A stretch of DNA of 64,000 bases from Glycocaulis albus (GCF_014639075.1 NZ_BMFS01000001.1:413636-477635), one strand, 5' to 3'; shown: positions 53,738 to 63,375, counted from the first letter of the stretch. Notes: a model not told the origin generated them from the sequence alone. Made by a program: numbers and translations.

Positions 53738-54778
53738 ATGTCTGACCGTCTCCGACTTTGTGTGATTGGCGCGCTGTGCGCCTCCCTTGGCCTTGCTGCC
53801 TGTGGCCAGCCCGAGCAGGACAGCGTGGTCAACGTATTTTCCGCGCGCCACTATGCCTCTGACCAGGAGGTGTTTCGCGCCTTCACTGAAGAGACCGGGA
53901 TCGAGATCAATCTCGTGGAGGCCGATGGCGACCTTCTGATCGAGCGCGTCCGCGCCGATGGCGAACGCTCGCCGGCCGATGTCATCATCACGGTGGATGC
54001 CGGCCGCCTGCACCGCGCCGAACAGGCCGGCCTGTTCCAGCCGGTCGATAATCTTGGCGGGATGCTGGACCGTGTACCGGACTCCCTGGTGCATCCCGAT
54101 AATCTCTGGTTCGGCTTCGCGACCCGCGCGCGCGTCATTGTCTATGCCCGCGACCGGGTGGACCCGTCCGAGGTCCAGACCTATGCCGACCTCGCCCGTC
54201 CGGAGTTTGAGGGCCGCGTGTGCGTGCGCTCGTCTTCCAACGTCTATAACCAGTCGCTGGTGGCCGGCATGATTGCCGAGGATGGTAGCGAGGCCGCCGA
54301 GAGCTTTGCCCGCGGCATTGCGCAGAATCTCGCGCGCACCCCGCAGGGCGGTGATACCGACCAGATCCGCGCCGTGGCGGCGGGTGAATGCGATGTGGCC
54401 ATCGTCAACCACTACTATCTCGGCCGTCTGATGAATGCCGAGGACAGCGCGGACCGTGCCGTCGGCGAAGCGGTCGGCATCATCTTCCCGGATCAGGGCC
54501 AGGGCGGCACCTATGTGAATATTTCCGGTGCGGGCCTGGCGGCCAATGCGCCCAATCCGGAGGCGGCGCGCGCCCTCCTGGCCTTCCTGCTCTCCGAGCG
54601 GGCCCAGCGCGCTTTTGCCGAGCTTACCAACGAGTTTCCCGCCGACCCGTCTGTCAGCTATGACAACACGGTTCTTGAAGGGTTTGCCGGTTTCGAGGCG
54701 CGGGATATGAACGTCAACGCGCTCGGCGAGAACGGTGCCGAAGCCCAGCGCATCTTTGACCGGGTGGGATGGCCATAG
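53738..54778 (+). CDS. Ferric iron ABC transporter substrate-binding lipoprotein
   Basis: Periplasmic Fe(III)-binding protein of the FbpA/FutA family. Lipoprotein signal ALCASLGLAAC (lipid-anchor Cys about 22) is followed by VVNVFSARHYASDQEVFRAF and DVIITVDAGRLHRAEQAGLF; the C-terminal lobe has the tyrosine pair region VAIVNHYYLGRLM typical for iron ligands. 346 residues. GAGAGGA precedes the ATG. First gene of a three-gene operon, overlapping the permease start by 10 bases. Confidence 0.92.
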   Translation: MSDRLRLCVIGALCASLGLAACGQPEQDSVVNVFSARHYASDQEVFRAFTEETGIEINLVEADGDLLIERVRADGERSPADVIITVDAGRLHRAEQAGLFQPVDNLGGMLDRVPDSLVHPDNLWFGFATRARVIVYARDRVDPSEVQTYADLARPEFEGRVCVRSSSNVYNQSLVAGMIAEDGSEAAESFARGIAQNLARTPQGGDTDQIRAVAAGECDVAIVNHYYLGRLMNAEDSADRAVGEAVGIIFPDQGQGGTYVNISGAGLAANAPNPEAARALLAFLLSERAQRAFAELTNEFPADPSVSYDNTVLEGFAGFEARDMNVNALGENGAEAQRIFDRVGWP

Positions 54779-56436
54779 CCGATACGTCAACACTGCACCG
54801 CAAGCTGACGGGCCGGACAGGACTGCATCCTGTCTGGCTCGCTGCTTTTGCAGGCCTGCTCTGTGCCGCGCCGCTGCTGGCTGTGGTGTGGCTCGGCATG
54901 TCCGGCGCGTGGAGTGATTATCTCATCCACATCGCTAATACGCGCCTTGCCGAGTTTCTTATCAATACTGCCATTGTCGGCCTGACGGCGGCGTTACTGG
55001 CAGGCGTTATCGGCACTGGCACGGCCTGGCTGGTCACGCGCCATGTGTTTCCCGGCCGTAATCTCTTCCAGTGGATGCTGGCCCTGCCGCTGGCCATGCC
55101 GGCCTATGCCGCGGCCTATGGCTGGTATGACCTCACGCAAGGCGCCGGACCGTTGGGCGGGCTGGTGCCGGCGGTGCACGGCCCCTTCGGTGCCGGCGCG
55201 ATCTTTGGCCTGGTCTTCTACCCTTATGTCTACCTGCTGGCCCGCGAGAGCTTCTCGGCGCAGTCGGCTGATGCCTATGACGCGGCTCGCACGCTTGGCT
55301 GTTCGCCTTTCCAGGCGTTTGCCCGTACTGCCCTGCCCATGGTGCGCCCTGCGATTGCAGCGGGCCTCGCCCTGGTGGTTATGGAGGCGCTGGCAGACTA
55401 TGGCACGGTCAGTCACTTAGGCGCGCCGACCCTGACGGTTGCCCTGATGCGCGCCTGGGCGGGCGAGGGTTCGATCCCCGATGCGGCGCGCCTTGCCATG
55501 CTGCTGGTCTCGATCAGCTTCCTCATCTTCATGGCTGAGCGGGCGCTGCGCCGGCGTGCGCGCCAGACCGCGGCATCAGGCCATGTGCGCGCCTTCCGCC
55601 GCCAGCGGCTTTCGCCGCTTGCCGGAATGCTGGCGGTCCTTGCCTGCCTTCTGCCCGTGCTGATGGGCCTTGTGATACCCGCGGCAAGGCTGGGCTGGCG
55701 GGCGGCCTATACGCCCGCAGCGACCGGATTGATGGATGCGGCCGTGAACTCGCTTACCCTGGCCGGTGTGTCGGGCCTGCTGGCCGCCGGGATAGGGCTG
55801 GGCCTGGCTTATGCCATTCGCACCCGCAAGCTTGCAGGGCGCGCGTCAGCGCGCATCGCCTCCATGGGCTACGGCGTACCCGGCGCGGTAGCGGCACTTG
55901 GCGTGCTCATCATTTTCGGCGGTGTGCAGGGCTGGCTTGATACGCTCTGGCGCGGGATGACGGGCTCTCCTTTCCCGCTGGTGCTTACAGGCAGTGCGCT
56001 GGCGCTGATCTTTGCCTATCAGGCCCGCTTCATTGCCGCCGCGATCGGCCCCAGCGAAAGTGCGCTGTCACGGGTTACGCCTTCGCTGGACGCAGCGGCG
56101 CGCACGCTGGGCGCCCGGCCGCTGACACTGGCCCGGCGCGTCCATTGGCCGCTGGTCTCGTCCGGCGTTGCGCTGGCCGGGTTGCTTGTGTTTGTGGAGG
56201 TTCTCAAAGAACTTCCCGCGACCATGATCTTGCGGCCTTTCAACATGAACACGCTGGCGGTGACCGCCCATAATTTCGCAGCCGACGAGCGGCTGGGCCA
56301 GGCGGCCCTGCCAGCGGTGCTGCTGGTCGCTGCCGCCCTGCCTGCCATGATCTGGATTGCCCGGCGCATAACCGCGACCGAGCGCAGCCGCGACACCGTA
56401 CCTCCCTCCGAAGCGATTCCGGGGCTGGCCGAATGA
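54769..56436 (+). CDS. Ferric iron ABC transporter permease (fused double domain)
   Basis: FbpB-type permease of 555 residues with two tandem binding-protein-dependent transport domains, about 12 helices. EAA-type loops that contact the ATPase are visible: DAARTLGCSPFQAFARTALP (first half) and DAAARTLGARPLTLARRVHW (second half). Overlaps both neighbours, so the whole operon is translationally coupled. Confidence 0.93.
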   Translation: MAIADTSTLHRKLTGRTGLHPVWLAAFAGLLCAAPLLAVVWLGMSGAWSDYLIHIANTRLAEFLINTAIVGLTAALLAGVIGTGTAWLVTRHVFPGRNLFQWMLALPLAMPAYAAAYGWYDLTQGAGPLGGLVPAVHGPFGAGAIFGLVFYPYVYLLARESFSAQSADAYDAARTLGCSPFQAFARTALPMVRPAIAAGLALVVMEALADYGTVSHLGAPTLTVALMRAWAGEGSIPDAARLAMLLVSISFLIFMAERALRRRARQTAASGHVRAFRRQRLSPLAGMLAVLACLLPVLMGLVIPAARLGWRAAYTPAATGLMDAAVNSLTLAGVSGLLAAGIGLGLAYAIRTRKLAGRASARIASMGYGVPGAVAALGVLIIFGGVQGWLDTLWRGMTGSPFPLVLTGSALALIFAYQARFIAAAIGPSESALSRVTPSLDAAARTLGARPLTLARRVHWPLVSSGVALAGLLVFVEVLKELPATMILRPFNMNTLAVTAHNFAADERLGQAALPAVLLVAAALPAMIWIARRITATERSRDTVPPSEAIPGLAE

Positions 56437-57491
56437 CCAAGATGGCCAGCGATACGCCGCGTGTCGTGATTCGCGGTGCTGAAGTGCGCCTCGGCGGCGC
56501 AGATGGTGTCGCGGTAAGCGGAGCGGACCTGTCGCTGCGCGCCGGCAGGGTTACGGCATTGCTCGGCCCGTCGGGGGCCGGCAAATCCACGCTGCTGCGC
56601 GCGATCGCAGGGCTGGAGCGTCTGCATGCGGGCGAGATCAGCTCCGACGGCACTGTGTGGAGCGGGCCGGGCGTGCATCTGGCGCCGGAGCGGCGCCGCT
56701 GCGGCGTCGTGTTTCAGGACTTCGCCCTGTTTCCGCACCTGACGGCCATGCAGAATGTAGCCTTCGGCCTGCGCCACTTGAGCAGCGATGAACGCCGTCA
56801 GCGCGTCGTGGAAAGCCTTGAGGCGGTGGAGCTGACACACCGGGCACGCGCCTATCCCCATGAGCTGTCAGGCGGCGAGCAGCAGCGCGTGGCGCTGGCC
56901 CGCGCGCTCGCGCCTGAACCCTCCGTCATGCTGCTCGATGAGCCCTTCAGCGGGCTCGACCGGCGCCTGCGCGCGGATCTTTCGGCCATGACGCTGGACG
57001 TGTTGCGCCGCTCCGGCACGGCCTCGCTCATCATCACGCACGACGCCGAGGATGCGCTCGCCAGCGCGGACGAAATCGCGCTGATGGAGCGCGGCACCAT
57101 CATCCAGTCCGGCACGCCGGATGCGCTCTATCTCGCCCCCGCCAGCGAGAGCGCGGCGCGCATGCTGGGCGATGCGGAGGCCTTTGCCGGCACGGTTGAA
57201 GGCGGAATGGTCGCAACGCCGCTGGGCGTAGTGGCGGCCTCTCAGCCGGACGGCAGCGCGGTCAGCGTGCTGGTGCGCCCGGAAGGCATTCTGGTTGGCG
57301 CAGATGACGAAGGCGCGGCGGCGGCCCGTATCGTCTCGCGGCGGGCCGCAGGCCCCGTCGTGGTGTTTCTGATCGAACTGGCGCCGGGCGGGCGCGTGAC
57401 GGCACGCGCGCCGGTGAGCCATCGGGCGAAAGCAGGCGACACCGTATCCCTCTCGCTGGATCCGGCGTTTGTCAGCGTGGTGTCGGGGTAG
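56433..57491 (+). CDS. Ferric iron ABC transporter ATP-binding protein
   Basis: FbpC-type ATPase of 352 residues. Walker A LLGPSGAGKSTLLRAI, Q-loop VVFQDFALFPHLT, signature ELSGGEQQRVALARALA, Walker B VMLLDEPFSGLD, switch His in LIITHDAEDAL. The C-terminal TOBE-like region (VSVLVRPEGILVGADD) is present. Last gene of the iron operon; a hairpin follows its stop. Confidence 0.94.
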   Translation: MTKMASDTPRVVIRGAEVRLGGADGVAVSGADLSLRAGRVTALLGPSGAGKSTLLRAIAGLERLHAGEISSDGTVWSGPGVHLAPERRRCGVVFQDFALFPHLTAMQNVAFGLRHLSSDERRQRVVESLEAVELTHRARAYPHELSGGEQQRVALARALAPEPSVMLLDEPFSGLDRRLRADLSAMTLDVLRRSGTASLIITHDAEDALASADEIALMERGTIIQSGTPDALYLAPASESAARMLGDAEAFAGTVEGGMVATPLGVVAASQPDGSAVSVLVRPEGILVGADDEGAAAARIVSRRAAGPVVVFLIELAPGGRVTARAPVSHRAKAGDTVSLSLDPAFVSVVSG

Positions 57492-57520
57492 GGTTTTCAC
57501 GCTCTGGACGTTCGCGCTTG

Positions 57521-57539
57521 CAGGCCGCCTGGCGGCCTG
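57521..57539. repeat. Single CAGGCCGC/GCGGCCTG hairpin module
   Basis: CAGGCCGC-CTG-GCGGCCTG (8-bp stem, 3-base loop) matches the central hairpin of the 140-bp element with a third loop sequence. It sits 30 bases after the iron operon and could act as its terminator. Confidence 0.65.
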
Positions 57540-57605
57540 AAACACCATCAATCTACCCTTGTTTGCGTTTCACCGGCGAAAGCCGGTGCCCAGTTCTCTT
57601 GGCTC

Positions 57606-57745
57606 CGCAACGCATCCGTGTTGCGATGTTCCGCGAAAAGTCGCGGGCGCGCAGTCGCGCTTTTCAGGCCGCATAGCGGCCTGCGAGGCCGACCGGCCGC
57701 CGGGCACTTTTGCCCGCAGCGAAGCCCGGATGGGCTGAGCATCAA
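57606..57745 (+). repeat. Multi-hairpin dispersed element, copy B
   Basis: 140 bp, inverted relative to copy A (32833-32996). Hairpins in order: CGCAAC/GTTGCG, CCGCGA-AAAG-TCGCGG, GCGCG-CAGT-CGCGC, CAGGCCGC-ATA-GCGGCCTG, GGGCA-CTTT-TGCCC and AGCCC-GGAT-GGGCT. It fills most of the convergent spacer 57492-57821, which holds no gene. Confidence 0.88.
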
Positions 57746-57757
57746 AAAGAGACTGGA

Positions 57758-57775
57758 CCCCGACGTGCGTCGGGG
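57758..57775 (-). terminator. Hairpin downstream of the gamma-glutamyltransferase gene
   Basis: CCCCGACG (57758-57765) pairs with CGTCGGGG (57768-57775) across a two-base loop, 46 bases beyond the ggt stop. On the minus strand a five-T run occurs about 10 bases further on. Bidirectional use is possible. Confidence 0.4.
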
Positions 57776-57821
57776 AAACGCGGATAGGTTGCTGGCCGGG
57801 AGTTCACGATGGGGCTTCCCC

Positions 57822-59552
57822 CTAAGGCTGGCGTGCCACCCCGTCCCGGCGTGGATCGGCCCCGCCCTCCAGCGTGCCGTCTGCGGTCATGCGGATGATA
57901 TGCAGGCCGGAATTCTCGCCCTGCTCGCCGCGTATGTCATGACCGAGTGCCCGCAAGCCCTTCAGCAGCTCTGCATCAAACCCGCTTTCAATCCGGACGA
58001 CATCGCCGCGCGCCACGACATTGGGCAGCTCGATTGCCTCCTGCGGGGTCAGGCCCCAGTCCAGCATGGCCACCAGCGTCTTGGCCGTGTACGCGATGAT
58101 CGATGCGCCGCCGGGCGAACCGGTTGCCAGCAGGAAATCGCCTTCCGCATCCAGCACGATGGCAGGCGACATGGAGGAGCGTGGCCGCTTGCCGCCGGCA
58201 GGGGCGTTGGGGTGGGTTTGTCCGTCTGCGTTGCGGGGCAGGAACGAAAAATCTGTCAGCTGATTGTTGAGCAGAAACCCGCCCTCGGTCATCCGGTTAT
58301 TGCCGAAGAAGGCTTCCACCGTGCTGGTCATGGAAACGACATTGCCAAACGTGTCGCGGATCGAAAAATGGGACGTTCCCCTATTGTCGGGCGCGCTGTC
58401 AGGCATCAGTTCGGGCGCGCCTGGCGGTGTGCCGTGGCTTGCCTCGGCGATCACCCCTGACGGAGAGATGAGGCGGCGGCGCTCGGTGAGATAGCCGTGG
58501 TCGATCAGGCCATCGACGGGCACATCGGCAAAAGCCGGATCGCCGACATACTGGTCCCGGTCTGCATAGGCGAGGCGGCTGGCCTCTATGAAGAAATGCC
58601 ACCCTTCCACCGTATCGGGGCCAAAGGCGCTCATCTCGAAGCCTTCCAGCATGCCCATGATGGCTCCAAGGGCCACGGCACCGGATGAGGGCGGCGGGGC
58701 CGAGCACACCCTGTAGATCCGGTAGGGCATGCAGAGGGCTTCGCGCCGGACCGGCTCATAGCTCGCCAGATCCTCCAGCGTCAGCACACCGCCGCGCGGC
58801 TCGTCTCCGGCAAGTGCCACGATCTGGGCGGCTATCTCTCCGGTGTAGAAATTGCGCCAGTCCGCGGCGATCTGCCTCAACGTGCCGGCATAGGCCGGAT
58901 TGGTGCGGATAAAGCCTTCGGGGTGCGCGTTGCCTTCCTCGTCATAGAAGTAGGAACGCGCCGGTTCCCGCCGAGACAATTGCGAAATCTGCGCTACGCG
59001 GGTGGCCTGGGAATGGGTGCGGCCGGATATCGGAAAACCTGCTTCGGCAATCTCTATGCCCGCCTCGAAACCGGCTGACCAGTCGAGCCGGCCATGCTCC
59101 TCATGCGCCATGGCCAGCATGGCGACGGCGCCGGGCACACCGGTGGAGCGTCCGCTCTGCCAGGCATCGACAAAGCCCAGCGGATCGCCGTTCCCGTCCA
59201 GCCAGTACTCTTCTGTCGCTGCTGCGGGCGCCGTTTCGCGGCCGTCATAGACCGTGACCGCCCCTGTCTGTGCATCGTAGCGGACCATGAAGGCGCCTCC
59301 GCCGAGACCGGAGCTTTGCGGTTCGACCAGACCCAGCACCATCTGAACGGCGATGGCCGCATCGACCGCATCGCCGCCGCGGCGCAATGCCTCCAGTCCG
59401 GCCTCGACGGCCAGCGGATGCGCGGCGGAGACCATCGCCTCCTCGCTCCCCGCAGCGGGAGCGGCTGAGGCGTCGTGCGGTGCCTCACCGCCTGAGCAGG
59501 CAACCAGAAGAAGCGGGAGAATGGTGGCGGCAAGCAGGCGGTCAAGGTGCAT
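57822..59552 (-). CDS. ggt: Gamma-glutamyltransferase
   Basis: Ntn hydrolase that transfers or hydrolyses gamma-glutamyl groups of glutathione. It self-cleaves before the threonine of DNRGTSHFSIRD (about 375-390). The large subunit has GLGGGAFMVRYDAQTG and FYTGEIA; the small subunit has SMTSTVEAFFGN, GGKRPRSSMSPAIV and TGSPGGASII. 576 residues with a lipoprotein signal (ILPLLLVAC, lipid-anchor Cys about 19), so it is anchored in the envelope and faces the periplasm. Divergent in location from the LysR gene but on the same strand, 68 bases downstream of it. Confidence 0.94.
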   Translation of the reverse strand: MHLDRLLAATILPLLLVACSGGEAPHDASAAPAAGSEEAMVSAAHPLAVEAGLEALRRGGDAVDAAIAVQMVLGLVEPQSSGLGGGAFMVRYDAQTGAVTVYDGRETAPAAATEEYWLDGNGDPLGFVDAWQSGRSTGVPGAVAMLAMAHEEHGRLDWSAGFEAGIEIAEAGFPISGRTHSQATRVAQISQLSRREPARSYFYDEEGNAHPEGFIRTNPAYAGTLRQIAADWRNFYTGEIAAQIVALAGDEPRGGVLTLEDLASYEPVRREALCMPYRIYRVCSAPPPSSGAVALGAIMGMLEGFEMSAFGPDTVEGWHFFIEASRLAYADRDQYVGDPAFADVPVDGLIDHGYLTERRRLISPSGVIAEASHGTPPGAPELMPDSAPDNRGTSHFSIRDTFGNVVSMTSTVEAFFGNNRMTEGGFLLNNQLTDFSFLPRNADGQTHPNAPAGGKRPRSSMSPAIVLDAEGDFLLATGSPGGASIIAYTAKTLVAMLDWGLTPQEAIELPNVVARGDVVRIESGFDAELLKGLRALGHDIRGEQGENSGLHIIRMTADGTLEGGADPRRDGVARQP

Positions 59553-59620
59553 GGATGGTCTCTCTTCTCGGATGGTGACAGACGGTAAAACTGTGTTGGC
59601 GGGTGCGGTTTGGCCAGGCC

Positions 59621-60574
59621 CTAGACTCCCGCTGTTTCAAAGGGCCGCGCCTCCTCGGCAAGAAAATCTGCGAGCGCGCGCGCAGCGCGGCTCAGCGGGC
59701 GTCCTTCGGGAGACAGCAGATGATAACGCCAGGACAAGGGCGTAACCCCGTCGGCGATCAGTGTTATCAACCGGCCCTCCGCGACGGCGTTTTCGGCAAG
59801 TGAGGCGCGCACCAGCGCAACACCGCGCCCGGACACAGCGGCACGCACGGCATGATCGGGCGCACTGACATGATCGCCCTGGGCCAGGTCGCTGCGGTGC
59901 AGCCCCCGCCGGGCCAGCCAGACCTGCCAGTCGGGCTGGGCCGGATCGCGCGTCGGGCTTGTATCGTGAATGAGCGGCAAGGCCAGCACGGCCTTGCGCC
60001 AGTCGCCATCGCACTGTTCGAGCAGGTCGGGCGCAACCGCCGGCATCAGGCTGTCTGACAACAGGGGGCGCACCACATAGCCGGGCCACTGCCCGTCGCC
60101 GAAGCGGATCTCAATATCCAGACGGAAGCGGTCAAGATCGTCCGCGCCGGGATCGCTGATCAGGCTGACATCATTGCGCCCTGCCCGGGCGAGGCGCGGG
60201 GCCAGCCAGGCGGCGGCAAAGGCACCGGGAACACCCAGCCGTACCCTGGCAGGCATCGCGCCGGCCGAGCGCAAGCGCGCACTGGCTTCGGCCAGGCTGG
60301 CAAAGGCCTCGTGCAGATAAGGCGCGGCGTCGGCGGCCTCCACGGTCAGCAGAACGCCCTGGCCGGTCCGCTCCAGCAGGCGGGTTTTGAGAACATCCTC
60401 CAGAAGGCGGATCTGTTGCGATACGGCACCCGGAGTCACGCCCAGCTCTCTCGCAGCTGCAGCAAGGCTGCCGCGCCGGGCAGCTGCCTCGAAGGCGCGC
60501 AAGGCATTCAGCGGCAGCAGGGTTTGCGGGGCCTCAGAGGTCTCGTCCGCCGTCTTCAGATTTTCTAATGCCAT
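59621..60574 (-). CDS. LysR family transcriptional regulator (GcvA-like)
   Basis: 317-residue LysR regulator. N-terminal winged helix LNALRAFEAAARRGSLAAAA then RELGVTPGAVSQQIRLLED, typical of the GcvA/AmpR subgroup, and a C-terminal effector domain with LRLGVPGAF-type strands (VRLGVPGAFAAAWLAPRLAR). It is divergent from the TonB receptor gene with a 351-base spacer and upstream of ggt on the same strand; either could be a target. Confidence 0.9.
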   Translation of the reverse strand: MALENLKTADETSEAPQTLLPLNALRAFEAAARRGSLAAAARELGVTPGAVSQQIRLLEDVLKTRLLERTGQGVLLTVEAADAAPYLHEAFASLAEASARLRSAGAMPARVRLGVPGAFAAAWLAPRLARAGRNDVSLISDPGADDLDRFRLDIEIRFGDGQWPGYVVRPLLSDSLMPAVAPDLLEQCDGDWRKAVLALPLIHDTSPTRDPAQPDWQVWLARRGLHRSDLAQGDHVSAPDHAVRAAVSGRGVALVRASLAENAVAEGRLITLIADGVTPLSWRYHLLSPEGRPLSRAARALADFLAEEARPFETAGV

Positions 60575-60603
60575 CGCTTAGGTTCGCTCGATTGTGTTTC
60601 CAC

Positions 60604-60672
60604 TTGGCAACAGGCTCCCTGCCTACAAGATATTGCTGATCCTGTCGATTGGCTTCCAGTTGGCAGCAGGCT
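60604..60672. promoter_or_regulatory. Paired TTGGCA-CAGGCT direct repeats
   Basis: TTGGCAACAGGCT (60604-60616) and TTGGCAGCAGGCT (60660-60672) are 12/13 identical, 56 bases apart, between the divergent LysR and TonB receptor genes. They may be binding sites for LysR or another regulator. The rest of the 351-base spacer (60575-60925) shows no gene. Confidence 0.35.
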
Positions 60673-60925
60673 TTTTATACGGGGCATAGCGCATGACATT
60701 AGCTATTCTGGCGGTGAGACGTGGGGTGGAGGCCGCGGCACGCAGTGTTGCGCAATGGCCACTCACGTCACCCAACCGTCATGAACGCATGGCTGCAGGA
60801 CTGGAAACCGGGAATCCGAGCTCAATGTCCGGACAGGTCTAGCCTCACAGAATGACATGTGCTGCAGGGCAGCATCGTCAAAACACCGCATTTTCCGAAG
60901 CTTCATCATCGAGGGGATTGGACCC

Positions 60926-63316
60926 ATGAAAACACTACTCACCAGTACCGCCATCGCGCTCGTCGCCGCTGGCGCCGGCCTGGCCCAGCAACCTGCCGGC
61001 ACCACCGAAGACATCATTGTGGTTACCGGCACGCGCTCGGAAGGGCGCACCGCCCTGCAAACCCTTGCTCCGGTCGATGTGATTTCCAATGCGCAACTGG
61101 AAGCCAACGGTTCGACGGAGCTGAATGTCGCCCTGAACTATGCGGTGCCGTCCTTCTCTTTCCCGCAACCCTCGCTGACTGACGGCACGGACAGTGTGCG
61201 CCCGGCGACGCTGCGTGGTCTTGGCCCGGACCAAACCCTCACCCTCGTCAATGGCAAGCGCCGCCATGTCAGCGCGCTGGTCAATCTGAACGGCTCGGTC
61301 GGCCGGGGTTCGGCGGCTGTTGACCTCAACACTATCCCGACCAGTGCGATCGGCGCGGTCGAAGTGCTGCGCGACGGCGCGGCAGCCCAGTACGGCTCGG
61401 ACGCCATTGCCGGCGTCATCAATGTGCGCCTGCGCGAGGCGCGTGAAGGCGGCGGCGCCACGCTCACCTACGGGCAGAATGTGACAACCGTGCCGCTGCT
61501 CAGCGGTGACCGGGACGAAACCGACGGTGAAACCTTTACCGCCGCCGCCTGGGCGGGCCTGCCGCTGGGTGCAGACGGCTTCCTGACCATTTCCGGCGAG
61601 TTCCGCGACCGCAGCGCCACCAACCGCTCCGGCCCCGACCCGCGCCAGCAATACCCGGCGGCCGGTGATCCGCGCGAGGCCAGCTTCAACCGCCTCAATC
61701 ACCGCTTCGGAAATCCGAATGCGCGTGACATCACGCTTCTGGCCAATGCCGGCATCCCGTTTGCCAATGGCAATGAACTTTACGGTTTTGCGAGCTATCA
61801 GAACCGCGAGGCGGACTCGGCCGGCTTCTACCGCCGCGCGCTTGATGCCCGTAACGTGCTGGCCATCTATCCGGACGGCTTCCTGCCGCTGATCGCGCCG
61901 GAAGTGGAAGACTATTCGGTGGGCGGCGGCCTCCGGGCGCAGCTGGGTGAATGGTCTGCCGATGCGAGCCTGGTCTATGGCCGCAACCAGATCGACTACA
62001 CGATCGAGAACACGCTCAACACCACGCTCGGCGCAGCCAGCCCGACGGAGTTCTATGCCGGCCGGCTGGCCTACAGCCAGGCGGTGGCCAATTTTGATCT
62101 CGTGCGCCAGTACGCGGTCGATGCTTTCGCTGGCCCGCTCAATGTGGGTCTGGGGCTCGAGGCACGTTTTGAGAACTTCGAGATCGGTGCCGGTGAGCCC
62201 GGCTCCTACATCCAGGGCGCCTTCCCGGGCGCGCCGGGCAGCCAGGTCTTCCCGGGTTTCCAGCCCAGCAACGAGGTCGACGCCAGCCGCGAATCCTTCA
62301 GCGCCTATATCGACCTGGAGGCCGACCTTACCAGCCGCCTTACCGTATCGGTGGCGGGCCGGTACGAGAATTATTCCGATTTCGGTGATACGCTGAACGG
62401 ACGCATTGCAGGCCGGTTTGAACTGACCGACGCGCTGGCGCTTCGCGGCTCTGTCAGCACGGGCTTCCGCGCGCCGTCCCTGCACCAGTCCTTCTTCACC
62501 TCCACCGCGACCGTGTTCACCGGCGGCGTTCCGTTTGAAACCGGTACTTTCCCGGTTTCCAGCCCCGTGGCCATCGCGCTGGGCGCAACGCCGCTCGAGG
62601 CCGAGACCAGTGTGAACTACTCGCTGGGCGCGGTGTTTGCGGCCGGCGGATTTGCGCTCACGATCGATGCCTACCGCATCGAGATCGATGATCGCATCCT
62701 CCTGTCCGAGAACCTGAACTCTCCGGAAGTGCAGGCCATCCTGCCGGCCGGTGTCACCTCTGCCCGCTTCTTCCTGAATGCCGCTGACAGCACCACTGAA
62801 GGTGTGGACATCGTGGCAAGCTATGGCTGGTCTGTGGAGAATATCGGCGAGTTCAACGCCACGCTTGGCTATAACTACAACACGGTGGAGCTGAGCAATA
62901 TCCAGTCCACTGGCGTGCTGTCCTCGCTGACCCCGCCCCCGACAATCTTCGGGCGCCAGTCCACCTTGCGTCTGGAAGAAGGCACGCCGCGCGACAAGTT
63001 CATCCTCGGGCTCGACTGGTCTCGCGACCGTTTGGGCGGCTTTGTCCGCGCCACCCGCTTCGGCGAGACGCTGTCGCCGGGCACGGCAGCGGCCAGCGAC
63101 GTGCAATTGTCCGAGCAGTGGGTCGTCGATCTTGAAGGCAATATCGATATCACCAGCCGCGTGAACTTCGCCCTTGGTGCCAATAACGTCTTTGACACCT
63201 ATCCGGACAATGTTCCGGCCGGGCTGAACTTCAACGGCATCCTGCCCTTCTCCAGCTTCTCGCCTGCGGGCTTCAACGGCCGCTATGTCTATGGCCGGGT
63301 CCGCGTGAACTGGTAG
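60926..63316 (+). CDS. TonB-dependent outer membrane receptor
   Basis: 796-residue receptor. Signal peptide TSTAIALVAAGAGLAQQ, TonB-box-like EDIIVVTGTRSE, a plug domain with ATLRGLGPDQTLTLVNGKRR and VEVLRDGAAAQYGSDAIAGV, then a 22-strand-type barrel with repeated aromatic strands (FVRATRFGETLSP, YVYGRVRVNW at the end). The plug resembles iron-siderophore/vitamin-type receptors, but the ligand is not identifiable. GAGGGG lies ten bases before the ATG at 60926; the frame from 60857 is not needed. A perfect terminator follows. Confidence 0.93.
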   Translation: MKTLLTSTAIALVAAGAGLAQQPAGTTEDIIVVTGTRSEGRTALQTLAPVDVISNAQLEANGSTELNVALNYAVPSFSFPQPSLTDGTDSVRPATLRGLGPDQTLTLVNGKRRHVSALVNLNGSVGRGSAAVDLNTIPTSAIGAVEVLRDGAAAQYGSDAIAGVINVRLREAREGGGATLTYGQNVTTVPLLSGDRDETDGETFTAAAWAGLPLGADGFLTISGEFRDRSATNRSGPDPRQQYPAAGDPREASFNRLNHRFGNPNARDITLLANAGIPFANGNELYGFASYQNREADSAGFYRRALDARNVLAIYPDGFLPLIAPEVEDYSVGGGLRAQLGEWSADASLVYGRNQIDYTIENTLNTTLGAASPTEFYAGRLAYSQAVANFDLVRQYAVDAFAGPLNVGLGLEARFENFEIGAGEPGSYIQGAFPGAPGSQVFPGFQPSNEVDASRESFSAYIDLEADLTSRLTVSVAGRYENYSDFGDTLNGRIAGRFELTDALALRGSVSTGFRAPSLHQSFFTSTATVFTGGVPFETGTFPVSSPVAIALGATPLEAETSVNYSLGAVFAAGGFALTIDAYRIEIDDRILLSENLNSPEVQAILPAGVTSARFFLNAADSTTEGVDIVASYGWSVENIGEFNATLGYNYNTVELSNIQSTGVLSSLTPPPTIFGRQSTLRLEEGTPRDKFILGLDWSRDRLGGFVRATRFGETLSPGTAAASDVQLSEQWVVDLEGNIDITSRVNFALGANNVFDTYPDNVPAGLNFNGILPFSSFSPAGFNGRYVYGRVRVNW

Positions 63317-63344
63317 GCTTTCCTCCCGTCTGCTGACGGTTTTG

Positions 63345-63375
63345 CCCCCGCAAGGTGCGCCTTGCGGGGGTTTTT
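63345..63375 (+). terminator. Rho-independent terminator of the TonB receptor gene
   Basis: CCCCCGCAAGG (63345-63355) pairs perfectly with CCTTGCGGGGG (63360-63370) across a four-base loop and is followed by TTTTT. Confidence 0.93.

Noticed and set aside
57548..57745. A 65-codon frame that resembles one at 32833-33033
   Set aside because: The similarity is explained by the shared 140-bp hairpin element; the frames diverge outside it and have no ribosome sites.
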